Below, piece by piece: positions 1 to 8,131 of a stretch of 16,781 bases of DNA. This stretch comes from Erythrobacter donghaensis (GTDB lineage Bacteria; Pseudomonadota; Alphaproteobacteria; Sphingomonadales; Sphingomonadaceae): assembly GCF_001557325.1 (NCBI RefSeq), contig NZ_LSJS01000239.1, positions 1 to 16,781 of the forward strand. The letters are read 5' to 3'. Each line of letters starts with the position of its first letter. The stretch's first letter is position 1. Under the pieces are notes generated by a model. That model worked only from the letters and a program-made list of their open reading frames with translations. It made no database searches and had not been told where the DNA came from. A program made the position numbers and the translations under genes.

Positions 1-11
1 CCTAAACCCGG

Positions 12-599
12 CTACGCGCCGGCCAGCATCATGCGGCCTTCACCGGATGGATACGAGAAGTCGTGCTTGTTGTGGGTCACGAAGGCGAGGTGCTCCTCGT
101 CGTCCTTGCCAATCAGCATGTCGTGGTAGATTTCCAACAACACCGCATCCGCGATGCTGTTCTTGTTTTTGTGAAACGGGCAGACCTTATCGATTGCGCG
201 TTGCGCCGCCCTTATTTTCACGTCGTCCGAAGTCTGAACGATTGCTCCGTTGGCCAGCAGCTTCTCAATGCGATCGATGTTGAGATTGGCATATTCTCCC
301 TGTTTGCCAATGCGGTAATCCATATCGCCTAACCGCTGAAGCAAGGTGTCACGGCCTTCCACTTCTCCATGTTCGCGGATTGCATCACTGACCCGCTTGA
401 AAACCGCGCTGATGCCTTGGCTGGTCTCCTTGACGATGCGCCCCTTGTTCCGTTTGAACTCGTCCAGCGTCTGTTGAGGCACGACTAGTTCGACCCTGCC
501 ATCGCGGATGAGGTCGATGAGCACGTCTAGTGTCTTGAGGTGGCGATAGTCCCTGGCAATGTCGAGCCAGACGCAGGTGTCGATCAGAATTCTCAGCAT
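12..599 (-). CDS. PIN-domain protein, probable ribonuclease, C-terminus possibly truncated
   Basis: Predicted 195-residue PIN-domain protein, a fold of metal-dependent single-strand RNases common in toxins and defence islands. The acidic residues expected of the active site are visible: D7 in LIDTCVWLD, E47 in TLDEF, D151 in SIADAVLLE, and D180 (or N177) in FVTHNKHDF. I chose the ATG at 599 rather than the frame opening at 644 because LRILIDT is the usual beta-strand start of a PIN domain and because GGGAGG (604-609 on the minus strand) lies 4 bases upstream. The protein stops just after the FVTHNKHDFS strand. From memory, related proteins run on past this point with an R/L-P-H-P-like stretch, so the end looks cut short (see findings). 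It lies downstream of the minus-strand gene 721-1488 and may share its transcript. The target is unknown. The PIN call is solid; toxin or defence role is inference. Confidence 0.82.
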   Translation of the reverse strand: MLRILIDTCVWLDIARDYRHLKTLDVLIDLIRDGRVELVVPQQTLDEFKRNKGRIVKETSQGISAVFKRVSDAIREHGEVEGRDTLLQRLGDMDYRIGKQGEYANLNIDRIEKLLANGAIVQTSDDVKIRAAQRAIDKVCPFHKNKNSIADAVLLEIYHDMLIGKDDEEHLAFVTHNKHDFSYPSGEGRMMLAGA

Positions 600-720
600 G
601 ATGCCTCCCAAACTGGCTGTCACGTTAGGCGCAACAATTGCCACGAAAAATAGGATTTTAGCCTGGCTAAGACAGTCTCGCGGAACAGGCTTCTGGGATA
701 CGCGGCATTGGCGTCTGCTA
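600..720. promoter_or_regulatory. Spacer between the two minus-strand genes, with a 13-bp palindrome
   Basis: This 121-base gap separates the PIN gene from the upstream minus-strand gene. At 658-670 it holds a perfect inverted repeat, TTAGCC and GGCTAA around one central base, which could be an operator. On the minus strand the right half merges into TAAAAT, which could be a -10 box, but I see no good -35 box. The PIN ribosome binding site (GGGAGG, 604-609) is at the left end. No gene is visible. The regulatory reading is a guess. Confidence 0.25.
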
Positions 721-1488
721 TCAGCGAAGGGTATCGATCTGCCGGAAAAGGCGCTCGCCTATCTCCACCACCGTGGCTATGTCGCAGATGAGCTGGGCAT
801 GAAAGCGCACCGGCTGCGCGGCTTCGCCATAGGAATGCATTATCTGCGGTTCGAAGGAGCCAAGCCGGTCTTGCACGCCTCCTAGTTCATCGAAACGGAT
901 CCAGTCGCCTTCTGCAGCGGCTGCGCTGCGTTGAGCTTCGATAGCAGCGAAGTCGTGTTGGTCGGTGCTCCCAAGTTGCCGTGGCGGAATATATAGTGGA
1001 ATGCGGTGTGCAAGCGCATGCCTATAGTTCTCAAGATAAGAAAACCATTGTTGATGCTCTGCAAGGTAGGCCTGAAGGTCCGCGGGTAAAGAATTCCAGA
1101 CAATCTCATTTTCCGGCCTTAGTCCAATCCGCTTCGGGGCGAGCGAGCGCTTGTGCTTGTCTCTGACATCGCACTCGGCGCACCAGATGTGTGCCAAGTT
1201 TTCGATCGCGCCGTACACGTTAATTACGAAAGTCTGAATGAATGCCGTAGAGTCCATGAGCGATACGCGTGATGGGTATGCTTCGTCCGGTGGGATGGAT
1301 TCGAAAACACGGTCAATGCAGTGATCGAGCATGTTGAGACGTCTGCTCAGGCCATGCAAGCCGAACTCTCTGGCACGTTGACTGCTATACGGGCGGGTAA
1401 TGGTAGTCGCAGTCAGATCGCGACACCGATCCGTCCATTCCAAGCGCTCGGCAAAAAGCTGGTCAATCTCATCCGGAGTGTAGGGCAC
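721..1488 (-). CDS. Unrecognised protein with a HEPN-like R-X4-H motif
   Basis: A 255-residue, probably all-helical protein whose family I do not recognise. Its best clue is NYRHALAHRIPLYIPP, where R156 and H161 form an R-X4-H motif, the catalytic signature of HEPN ribonucleases. A helix at about 80-102 (FIQTFVINVYGAIENLAHIW) could be the partner helix of a HEPN bundle. There is no signal peptide or membrane segment. The start is GTG at 1488, supported by AAGGA on the minus strand (1493-1497), 4 bases upstream. The gene is divergent from the restriction-modification-like operon and is followed on the same strand by a PIN-domain gene, so two putative RNases sit side by side. The reading frame looks real, but RNase activity is inferred from one short motif. 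It could equally be a non-catalytic HEPN-like helper. Confidence 0.72.
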   Translation of the reverse strand: MPYTPDEIDQLFAERLEWTDRCRDLTATTITRPYSSQRAREFGLHGLSRRLNMLDHCIDRVFESIPPDEAYPSRVSLMDSTAFIQTFVINVYGAIENLAHIWCAECDVRDKHKRSLAPKRIGLRPENEIVWNSLPADLQAYLAEHQQWFSYLENYRHALAHRIPLYIPPRQLGSTDQHDFAAIEAQRSAAAAEGDWIRFDELGGVQDRLGSFEPQIMHSYGEAAQPVRFHAQLICDIATVVEIGERLFRQIDTLR

Positions 1489-1606
1489 GGGATCCTTTCG
1501 CTGACTATCGAGATTAGGCGCCGAAAAGGCTGCGGTACGAAGGCCTTCTTACGGTTGATTAGTTTCGGGGGCTGGTCTGATTTATAGTCCATGCTACCCA
1601 AGGCGG
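1489..1606. promoter_or_regulatory. Divergent promoter region
   Basis: This 118-base gap lies between two divergently transcribed units, so promoters for both must lie in or near it. For the + strand, TTAGTT (1559-1564) and TTATAG (1582-1587) are 17 bases apart and resemble weak -35 and -10 boxes. They sit about 20 bases before the helicase start. A poor AAGG (1600-1603) lies 3 bases before that ATG. I see no clear promoter for the minus strand. The boxes are suggestions only. Confidence 0.35.
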
Positions 1607-4483
1607 ATGCGGATTACCGATTACCACGCCCGACTTTTTTCGTACCAGGTGACCCGCCAGGCGCCCTCCGGTGCTGAGGATAATCTATCGATGTCGTTGT
1701 TCGACGCATCGGTCGACCTCAACCCGCACCAAATCGAAGCCGCAACCTTTGCACTGCAATCGCCTTTGTCTCAGGGTGTCATTCTTGCTGATGAGGTAGG
1801 TTTAGGCAAAACCATCGAGGCGGGGATCGTTCTCTGCCAGAAGTGGGCGGAGCGCAAGCGACGCCTGATCATCGTCTGCCCCGCCGCCATTCGCCAGCAA
1901 TGGGCGAATGAGCTTCAAGAGAAGTTCAACCTCCCAGCGTTCGTTCTGGACGCAAAAACCTACCGCGAGCTTCGCCGGGAAGGTCATGCTTGGCCTCTTG
2001 AGCAGAAGGCTGTGCTGATCACGTCCTATCATTACGCGGCGAGGCTGCAGGACGAGGTACGTGCGATCGCATGGGACCTCGTGGTGATCGACGAGGCACA
2101 CAAATTGCGGAACGCCTACAGGCAGAGCAATCGGCTTGGGCAGGCTATCCGGTGGGCAACCGAAGGTCGCAAGAAGCTTCTGCTGACGGCCACTCCGCTG
2201 CAGAACAGCTTGCTTGAACTTTATGGCCTGTCGACGTTGATCGATGAGGAACTGTTTGGCGACCAATATGCCTTTCGCGCGAAGTACATGAACGCGGGCG
2301 GCAGCATCGCGGAACTGCGTGGCCGCCTGACCGAATTCTGCAAGCGAACCTTGCGCCGACAGGTCATGGAGTACGTTCGCTACACGGCAAGGCATGCCCT
2401 GACCCAGCCATTCTATCCCACTGATGCCGAGCAGGAGCTCTACGATCTGGTCACGAAATTCCTTGAGGAAGAGGGGACGTATTCGGTGCCGGATCGGCAA
2501 AGGCATCTCACGGTGCTGGTGATGCGAAAGTTGCTCGCGTCATCGTCGGTCGCAATTGCCGGGACCCTCTCGACCATGAAATCTCGGCTCGAGGACCTCC
2601 GCAAAAGCGAGTCCGATTCAGGCAGCGACCTGATCGAGGCCCTTCTCGAAGATGAGGAGTTCGAGCCTGAGTTGCTCGAGGAATGGGAAGCGGAGAGCGA
2701 CCGGGAAGATCAAGAGATGGTCATCCAACCGATCAAGTTGCGCAAGGAAACCGAGGAGATTGCCGCTCTGGTTGACCGGGCGAAGGCGATCCAAACCGAC
2801 AGCAAGACTTTTGCGCTCCAGAAGGCGTTGGAGATCGGGTTCGCCAAGCAGGCTGAAATGGGCGCCAAGCGCAAAGCGCTGATCTTCACCGAGTCTCGTC
2901 GGACCCAGGATTATCTCAAACGGTTCCTCGAAGAAAACGGCCACCGAGGGAAGGTCGTCAGCTTCAGCGGCACCAATGCTGGCGAGGACAATCAAGCGAT
3001 CTACGAGCGCTGGATCGCCGAAAATGCCGATAGCGGCCGCTCCACCGGGTCTCGTGCGATCGACATGCGCAGCGCCTTGATTGACTATTTCCGCGACCAT
3101 GCCGACATCATGATCGCTACCGAGGCGGCGGCCGAGGGCGTCAACCTCCAGTTCTGCTCGATGGTCATCAACTACGATCTACCTTGGAATCCGCAGCGGA
3201 TCGAGCAGCGGATCGGACGTTGTCACCGCTATGGCCAGACCCACGACGTCATCGTCATAAACTTTCTCAACGAGCGCAACGCGGTTGATATGCGGGTGCA
3301 TGAATTGCTCCGCGACAAGTTCAAGCTGTTCGATGGCGTGTTCGGCGCGTCGGACGAGGTGCTCGGCGCGATCGAGTCAGGTGTCGATTTTGAGCGCCGG
3401 ATCCTGGCGATCTACGAGAAGTGCCGGACCGAGGACGAGATCAAGTCGGCCTTTGATGCCTTGCAGGCCGAGCTTGAGGAGCAAATCGCGTCCCGCATGG
3501 ACGAAACCCGCGCCACGCTGCTGGAGCATTTTGATGAAGATGTTCACGCCCGGCTGAGGCTGCGTCTGAACGAGACCAAGGCCCAGCTTGACCGGATCAG
3601 CAGCAAATTCTGGGACGTCACTCGCCATATCCTCGACGCGGCAGCGCAGTTCGACCCAGCCAGCCTGACCTTCGATTTGCGCCAGCCACCAGCACCCGAA
3701 ATCCCCCGAGGCCGATACCACCTGATTTCCAAGCTGCGCGAAGACGGTTTGGAGGCGAACTCCCACGGGAACTTCTTGTACCGGCTCTCCCATCCGTTGG
3801 GTGAGCATGTGCTCGATGCGGCGAAGGCGCTTCCAACACCCACCGCCGAACTGCACTTCGACGTCAGCGGTCATCCGGTTCGCAATGCGGTTATGGAGGA
3901 ATTGCGGGGGAGCAGCGGGTGGCTGACCCTGCGTCGGCTGACCATTTCTGCCTTCGAGGACGAGGAACATCTCCTCCTCTCGGGCATGGACGATGATGGG
4001 CGCTCGCTCGAGGCCGAGGTCTGCGACAAGATGTTTTCCATCGGCGCGACCGTGGTGCGTCCGATCTCGGTGCCGGATGGCATCGCCGCCCGGCTTCAGG
4101 CTGGCGCAGACCGCCTTGAAAAAGCCACGCTCAATCAGGCTGCCGAGGCTAGCGGCAAGCATTTTGCACACGCGCGCGAAAAGTTGGAGCAGTGGGCAGA
4201 AGACAAGATCTTCGCAGCCGAACGGGCGCTCAAGGATACCAAGGAGCAAATCAAGGCGATGCGGCGCCAGGCCCGCAATGCCGCCACGGTCGAGGAGGAG
4301 CACGAGGCGCAGAGGAAGCTGCAGGAATTGGAACGGAAGCAGCGCAAGCAGCGGCAGGAAATCTTTGACGTTGAAGACGAAATTTCCGAACGTCGGGACA
4401 GCATGATCGATGCGCTGCAAAGGCGTATGGCTCAGCGCACGCAGTCCGCAACGCTTTTCACCATCCGTTGGTCTGTTGTCTGA
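1607..4483 (+). CDS. SNF2/RapA-like DEAD/DEAH helicase of a defence operon
   Basis: A 958-residue superfamily 2 ATPase of the SNF2 group, expected to translocate on double-stranded DNA using ATP. Visible motifs in order: Walker A in ADEVGLGKTIEAG (GLGKT 65-69), DEAH 162-165, motif III TATPLQN 194-200, motif V around 504-512 (ATEAAAEGV), and motif VI QRIGRCHRYGQ 534-544. The ADEVGLGKT form is typical of RapA- and DrmD-like bacterial SNF2 proteins. A strongly acidic stretch (about 337-370) links the two helicase lobes, and residues about 860-940 form a charged coiled coil. The MRITDYHARLFSYQ start matches what I remember of this family and supports the ATG at 1607. No nuclease domain is visible. 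It is the first gene of a four-gene operon, and it probably acts as an extra DNA motor or sensor alongside the Mod/Res pair. The class is certain; its partner role is inferred. Confidence 0.93.
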   Translation: MRITDYHARLFSYQVTRQAPSGAEDNLSMSLFDASVDLNPHQIEAATFALQSPLSQGVILADEVGLGKTIEAGIVLCQKWAERKRRLIIVCPAAIRQQWANELQEKFNLPAFVLDAKTYRELRREGHAWPLEQKAVLITSYHYAARLQDEVRAIAWDLVVIDEAHKLRNAYRQSNRLGQAIRWATEGRKKLLLTATPLQNSLLELYGLSTLIDEELFGDQYAFRAKYMNAGGSIAELRGRLTEFCKRTLRRQVMEYVRYTARHALTQPFYPTDAEQELYDLVTKFLEEEGTYSVPDRQRHLTVLVMRKLLASSSVAIAGTLSTMKSRLEDLRKSESDSGSDLIEALLEDEEFEPELLEEWEAESDREDQEMVIQPIKLRKETEEIAALVDRAKAIQTDSKTFALQKALEIGFAKQAEMGAKRKALIFTESRRTQDYLKRFLEENGHRGKVVSFSGTNAGEDNQAIYERWIAENADSGRSTGSRAIDMRSALIDYFRDHADIMIATEAAAEGVNLQFCSMVINYDLPWNPQRIEQRIGRCHRYGQTHDVIVINFLNERNAVDMRVHELLRDKFKLFDGVFGASDEVLGAIESGVDFERRILAIYEKCRTEDEIKSAFDALQAELEEQIASRMDETRATLLEHFDEDVHARLRLRLNETKAQLDRISSKFWDVTRHILDAAAQFDPASLTFDLRQPPAPEIPRGRYHLISKLREDGLEANSHGNFLYRLSHPLGEHVLDAAKALPTPTAELHFDVSGHPVRNAVMEELRGSSGWLTLRRLTISAFEDEEHLLLSGMDDDGRSLEAEVCDKMFSIGATVVRPISVPDGIAARLQAGADRLEKATLNQAAEASGKHFAHAREKLEQWAEDKIFAAERALKDTKEQIKAMRRQARNAATVEEEHEAQRKLQELERKQRKQRQEIFDVEDEISERRDSMIDALQRRMAQRTQSATLFTIRWSVV

Positions 4484-4496
4484 GAGTCCTCGTCCT

Positions 4497-5012
4497 ATGC
4501 CAACCAAACCGTTAGACCTTGGGTGGTATCCGCGAGATCCGAATTATCGCAAGGCCTATGAGGACGCCATGCGCGCAGCTCTGCAACACTTTGCGAGACA
4601 TGGTGACGTGACGCAGGTTCAACAACTGCTCGAGCTCGTGACGGACAGGGAAGTCCGGTTCGTCATTGCACGACGTGTCGCTACGCAGTTCCCAATCCGG
4701 GTAAATCAAAGCGGAAAGCTCTCGCGCGATAAGGATCGCTCGCCAGATTTTGATTGGTCTGCGATCGAGACTGCCAGCTTCTGGCCCCGGCGGATTCAAA
4801 GTGAGGCCGGGCACATATCCATTCGGAATGAAGAATTCTCGCTCTCAGAACTGATTGACGAAGTGATTGATGTGCTTGTGCTTCACCGTCATACCATACC
4901 GGACGGCGACCTCGAACGGTTGCAGAATGCGGTCGACACTGTAGCTAAGCGTCGACGACCAAGGGCACCGTCCGAGCCAGGGCTGCCAGCGTCCCCCAAG
5001 GAGCGAATGTGA
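4497..5012 (+). CDS. Unrecognised small protein between helicase and methyltransferase genes
   Basis: A 171-residue protein I do not recognise. The start is ATG 4497 (MPTKPLDLGWYPRDPNY), 13 bases after the helicase stop. An upstream in-frame ATG at 4410 would overlap the helicase by 74 bases and give an unlikely N-terminus. The shine-dalgarno-like sequence is weak. The N-terminal half is helical (about 13-60, rich in A, L, E and R), the middle holds an aromatic patch (DFDW, SFWPRR), and the C-terminus is a basic, proline-rich tail (RRRPRAPSEPG). There are no cysteines, membrane spans or catalytic motifs. Its stop overlaps the methyltransferase start (GTGA), so the two are probably translated together. 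In comparable operons I recall a small gene of a different family (DUF4391) at this position, so this slot may be variable. It might be a subunit or regulator. Confidence 0.75.
   Translation: MPTKPLDLGWYPRDPNYRKAYEDAMRAALQHFARHGDVTQVQQLLELVTDREVRFVIARRVATQFPIRVNQSGKLSRDKDRSPDFDWSAIETASFWPRRIQSEAGHISIRNEEFSLSELIDEVIDVLVLHRHTIPDGDLERLQNAVDTVAKRRRPRAPSEPGLPASPKERM
4998..5003 (+). promoter_or_regulatory. Strong ribosome binding site for the methyltransferase GTG start
   Basis: AAGGAG lies 5 bases before the GTG at 5009, inside the end of the upstream gene. It fixes the methyltransferase start at this GTG, which overlaps the upstream stop as GTGA. Confidence 0.8.
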
Positions 5013-8000
5013 GCAAATTCGACGAACTCGTCACCAAGCTGCGCGAGATTTTCCAGATTGACCGGCCGGAGCTGGATTTCGGCGTCTACCGCATCCTCAA
5101 TGCCCGCGCGGACGAGATCAACGAATACCTGACCAAGCGGCTGCGGGAGCAGGTGGAGGCGGCGCTGGCCACAGGCTCTGCGGCCAACATGGAAGCGCAG
5201 CAGCGCGAACTCGATGAAACGATCAAGGCCCTGACCTCTGCCGGCGTCGACCCAGAGTCTGCACCCAAGGTCAAGGAACTGCGCGCGGCGATTGCAAACG
5301 CCTCATCCGGCGCATCCGATCACGAGAACGCCGTCTTCTCGCACCTGCTGGCGTTCTTCTCGCGCTACTACGACAAGGGCGATTTCATCAGCCAGCGCCG
5401 GTACAAGGGGGACACCTATGCCATCCCCTATGCTGGGGAAGAGGTGGTGCTGCACTGGGCAAACAAGGACCAGTACTACACCAAGTCCGGCGAGGCGTTC
5501 AGCAATTACGGCTTTAAGCTGTCCGATGGGCGCGCTGTTCGGTTCCTTCTGATCGCTGCGGACACCGCCAAGGACAATCGTAAGGACAACGACAAGGACC
5601 GCCGCTTCGCGTTGGCCGAGGCGCGCACCGTCACCCGCGTCGATGATGAGGGCGAGCCTTACGAGGAAGAGATCGTCCCCATTGCCGAGGAAGACGGCGA
5701 TCTCGTTATCCGGTTCGAATACCGGGCGTTCCCGGCCAAGACAAAGCAGGAAAGTTTGGTCGATGCCGCGGTGCAGGCCGTGCTGGCTGATGAGACGGTC
5801 AAGGCGAATTGGCTTGACCTGACCACCCGCGCGCCGACGGACAAGAACCCGCAGCGCACCGTTCTGGAAAAGCACCTGACGACCTATACCCAGAAGAACA
5901 CGGCCGACTATTTCATCCACAAGGACCTCGGCACGTTCCTGCGCCGCGAGCTCGATTTCTACATCAAGAACGAGGTGATGAACCTCGACGATGTGCAGGA
6001 CGCCAAGAGCTTCGCTGCGATCGAAGCCAACCTGCGGATGATCCAGTGCCTGCGCGCTATTGCACAGGATCTGATCACCTTCCTCGCCAGCATCGAGGAT
6101 TTCCAGAAGAAGCTGTGGCTGAAGAAGAAGTTTGTCGTGGCCGCGCATTACTGCGTCACGCTCGATCGGGTGCCCGAGGCCCTCTATGATCGGATCGCAG
6201 CCAACCCCGCACAATGGGCGCAGTGGCACGATCTGGGCATGCGCGACAGCTCCGCACCCGGCACCGCTGCTGACCTTAATGCCCAGCCCTATCTGATGAT
6301 GGATACGGCGCTGTTTGACGCTAATTTCCGCGCCGATCTGCTCAAGGCTATTCCCGATCTAGATGCCAGCGTGGATGGTCTGCTCGTCCATGGCGACAAT
6401 TTCCAAGCTCTGCGACTGTTGGAAAATCGCTATCGATCATCTGCTACTGCGATCTATGTTGATCCGCCATATAATACCGATGCCGGACCGATTGCTTACA
6501 AGAATGAATTGCGCAATTCATCTTGGATGACGCTGATGTCATCACGGATCGACGCATCCAAGGGGCTTTTGGAGCCCGACGGTGTCTTTTGTATTACAAT
6601 CGATGATTATCAAGTCCATGAGTTAGCTTACTTACTCGACCAAACGTTTGGACCTGACTTGCAGATCGGCAGCGTCATGATCCGCAATAATCCATCGGGT
6701 CGGTCGACGGTTTCAGGGATCTCTGTTTGCCACGAGTACGCACTTTTTTACGGCAACTCGGACGAAGCAAAGCTTGAGAGGCTGCCTCGGTCGGAGAAGC
6801 AACTTGACCGCTTTACAATCGAAGATGGGAAGCATGTTGATTGGCGCAATTTCCGAAAGGACGGGGGTGCCGTAACATATCGTGTGGCTAGGCCGAAGCA
6901 GTACTATCCGATCTATGTTGACGAAGCATCTTTAACTATTCGGATTCCGCAGCTGGAATGGCTCCCCGTCGAGCGCGAATGGAAAGTGCTAGACCTCCCG
7001 AAGGATGGGGAGGTCGAAGTTTTGCCTTTTGACGACAAAGGACGAGAACGGATCTGGAGCTTAAACCACACGTCCGCCCAGGAGAACATGGCGGATCTTG
7101 AAGCTCGCCGTGACCGGACTGGGCAGCTAGCGGTTTTCCGTCGTCATACACCCAATGAGGGTGTTCTCCCCAGATCCTGGTGGGACAAGAACACATATGC
7201 GGCTCGGGAGTATGGTAGCGCTACTCTTACAGCTATGTTTGGCGATTCTGCCGTCTTCTCATTCGCCAAGTCCCCTTTTGCCGTTGAGGATTGTTTGCGG
7301 GTCTCTGGCCTAACCGAACCCGACTCGCTGGTCATCGATTACTTTGCTGGGTCCGGAACAACTGGACACGCGACCATTTCCCTCAACCGTCATGATTCTG
7401 GAAGTCGTCGATACGTTCTTGTTGACCAAGGGGAATATTTCGATGGCGTGCTAAAGCCGAGAATTCAGAAGGCCGTTTACTCTTCGGATTGGAAGGCTGG
7501 CCAACCCACGACCAATGCTGGGATCAGCCACGCCTTCAAGGTGTTAAAGATCGAAAGCTACGAGGACGCCCTTAACAACCTGACGCTAAGGCGTGACCCC
7601 GGACAGCAAGGCCTGCTCGAACGGATGGGGCCGGGTGCGCGCGATGAATATGTGATGCGCTACATGCTCGATGTGGAAGCCCGTGCATCGCTGCTCTCGG
7701 TCGAGGATTTCGCCAAGCCGTTCGACTACGAACTGGACATCGCGGTCGACAGCGCCGGTGCGACCCGGCGCACCAAGGTCGACCTGGTGGAGACGTTCAA
7801 TTACCTGATCGGGCTCACGGTCAAGACGATCGACATCCAGCTCGCGCGCGGCTTCGCCACGGTTGAAGGCACGCTGCCTGATGGCAAGCGCACCCTTATC
7901 CTGTGGCGCGATTGCGAGAAGGTCGATTACGATGGGCTGACCAAGCTGTGCGGGCGCCTCGCCATCAACCCGGGCGACAAAGAGTATGACGTGGTCTACG

Positions 8001-8131
8001 TCAACGGCGATCACAACCTACCCACGAAGCTGCAGGCCAGTGAGGCCGATGGCGGCGCGGAGAAGGAACTGAACATTCGGCAGATCGAGCCGGAGTTCCT
8101 TGCCCGCATGTTCGATGTGGCGGATGCCTGA
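5009..8131 (+). CDS. Type III Mod-like beta-class DNA adenine methyltransferase
   Basis: A 1040-residue AdoMet-dependent DNA methyltransferase, most likely making N6-methyladenine. The catalytic motif DPPY (485-488) comes before the AdoMet-binding FAGSGTT (779-785), the order that defines the beta class to which Type III Mod proteins belong. The target-recognition region should lie between them, about 560-760. The protein is much longer than an ordinary Mod (about 600-700 residues): it has about 470 extra N-terminal residues of unknown function, beginning MSKFDELVTKLREIF, and about 200 after the catalytic core. It should both methylate host sites and supply sequence recognition to the neighbouring Res-like protein. 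It starts at GTG 5009 (GTGA overlap, strong AAGGAG) and its stop overlaps the next start (TGATG). The core of the gene is AT-richer than its ends, suggesting exchange of the specificity module. N4-cytosine methylation cannot be excluded from the sequence alone. Confidence 0.93.
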   Translation: MSKFDELVTKLREIFQIDRPELDFGVYRILNARADEINEYLTKRLREQVEAALATGSAANMEAQQRELDETIKALTSAGVDPESAPKVKELRAAIANASSGASDHENAVFSHLLAFFSRYYDKGDFISQRRYKGDTYAIPYAGEEVVLHWANKDQYYTKSGEAFSNYGFKLSDGRAVRFLLIAADTAKDNRKDNDKDRRFALAEARTVTRVDDEGEPYEEEIVPIAEEDGDLVIRFEYRAFPAKTKQESLVDAAVQAVLADETVKANWLDLTTRAPTDKNPQRTVLEKHLTTYTQKNTADYFIHKDLGTFLRRELDFYIKNEVMNLDDVQDAKSFAAIEANLRMIQCLRAIAQDLITFLASIEDFQKKLWLKKKFVVAAHYCVTLDRVPEALYDRIAANPAQWAQWHDLGMRDSSAPGTAADLNAQPYLMMDTALFDANFRADLLKAIPDLDASVDGLLVHGDNFQALRLLENRYRSSATAIYVDPPYNTDAGPIAYKNELRNSSWMTLMSSRIDASKGLLEPDGVFCITIDDYQVHELAYLLDQTFGPDLQIGSVMIRNNPSGRSTVSGISVCHEYALFYGNSDEAKLERLPRSEKQLDRFTIEDGKHVDWRNFRKDGGAVTYRVARPKQYYPIYVDEASLTIRIPQLEWLPVEREWKVLDLPKDGEVEVLPFDDKGRERIWSLNHTSAQENMADLEARRDRTGQLAVFRRHTPNEGVLPRSWWDKNTYAAREYGSATLTAMFGDSAVFSFAKSPFAVEDCLRVSGLTEPDSLVIDYFAGSGTTGHATISLNRHDSGSRRYVLVDQGEYFDGVLKPRIQKAVYSSDWKAGQPTTNAGISHAFKVLKIESYEDALNNLTLRRDPGQQGLLERMGPGARDEYVMRYMLDVEARASLLSVEDFAKPFDYELDIAVDSAGATRRTKVDLVETFNYLIGLTVKTIDIQLARGFATVEGTLPDGKRTLILWRDCEKVDYDGLTKLCGRLAINPGDKEYDVVYVNGDHNLPTKLQASEADGGAEKELNIRQIEPEFLARMFDVADA
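6420..7560 (+). other. Lower-GC mosaic core inside the methyltransferase gene
   Basis: The middle of the methyltransferase gene is visibly poorer in G and C than its ends. Counts by eye in 60-base lines: 25 GC at 6601, 26 at 6901 and 27 at 7381, against 36 at 5641, 36 at 7621 and 38 at 7801. Codon choice changes too, with more TTA, TTG, TCA and ATT. The segment covers about residues 470-850, which is the catalytic motifs plus the target-recognition region. The edges are approximate. This looks like replacement of the core by recombination from a lower-GC source. Confidence 0.6.

Noticed and set aside
4410..4496. Upstream ATG 4410 for the 171-residue protein
   Set aside because: It would overlap the helicase by 74 bases, and the extra 29 residues look like out-of-frame helicase sequence.
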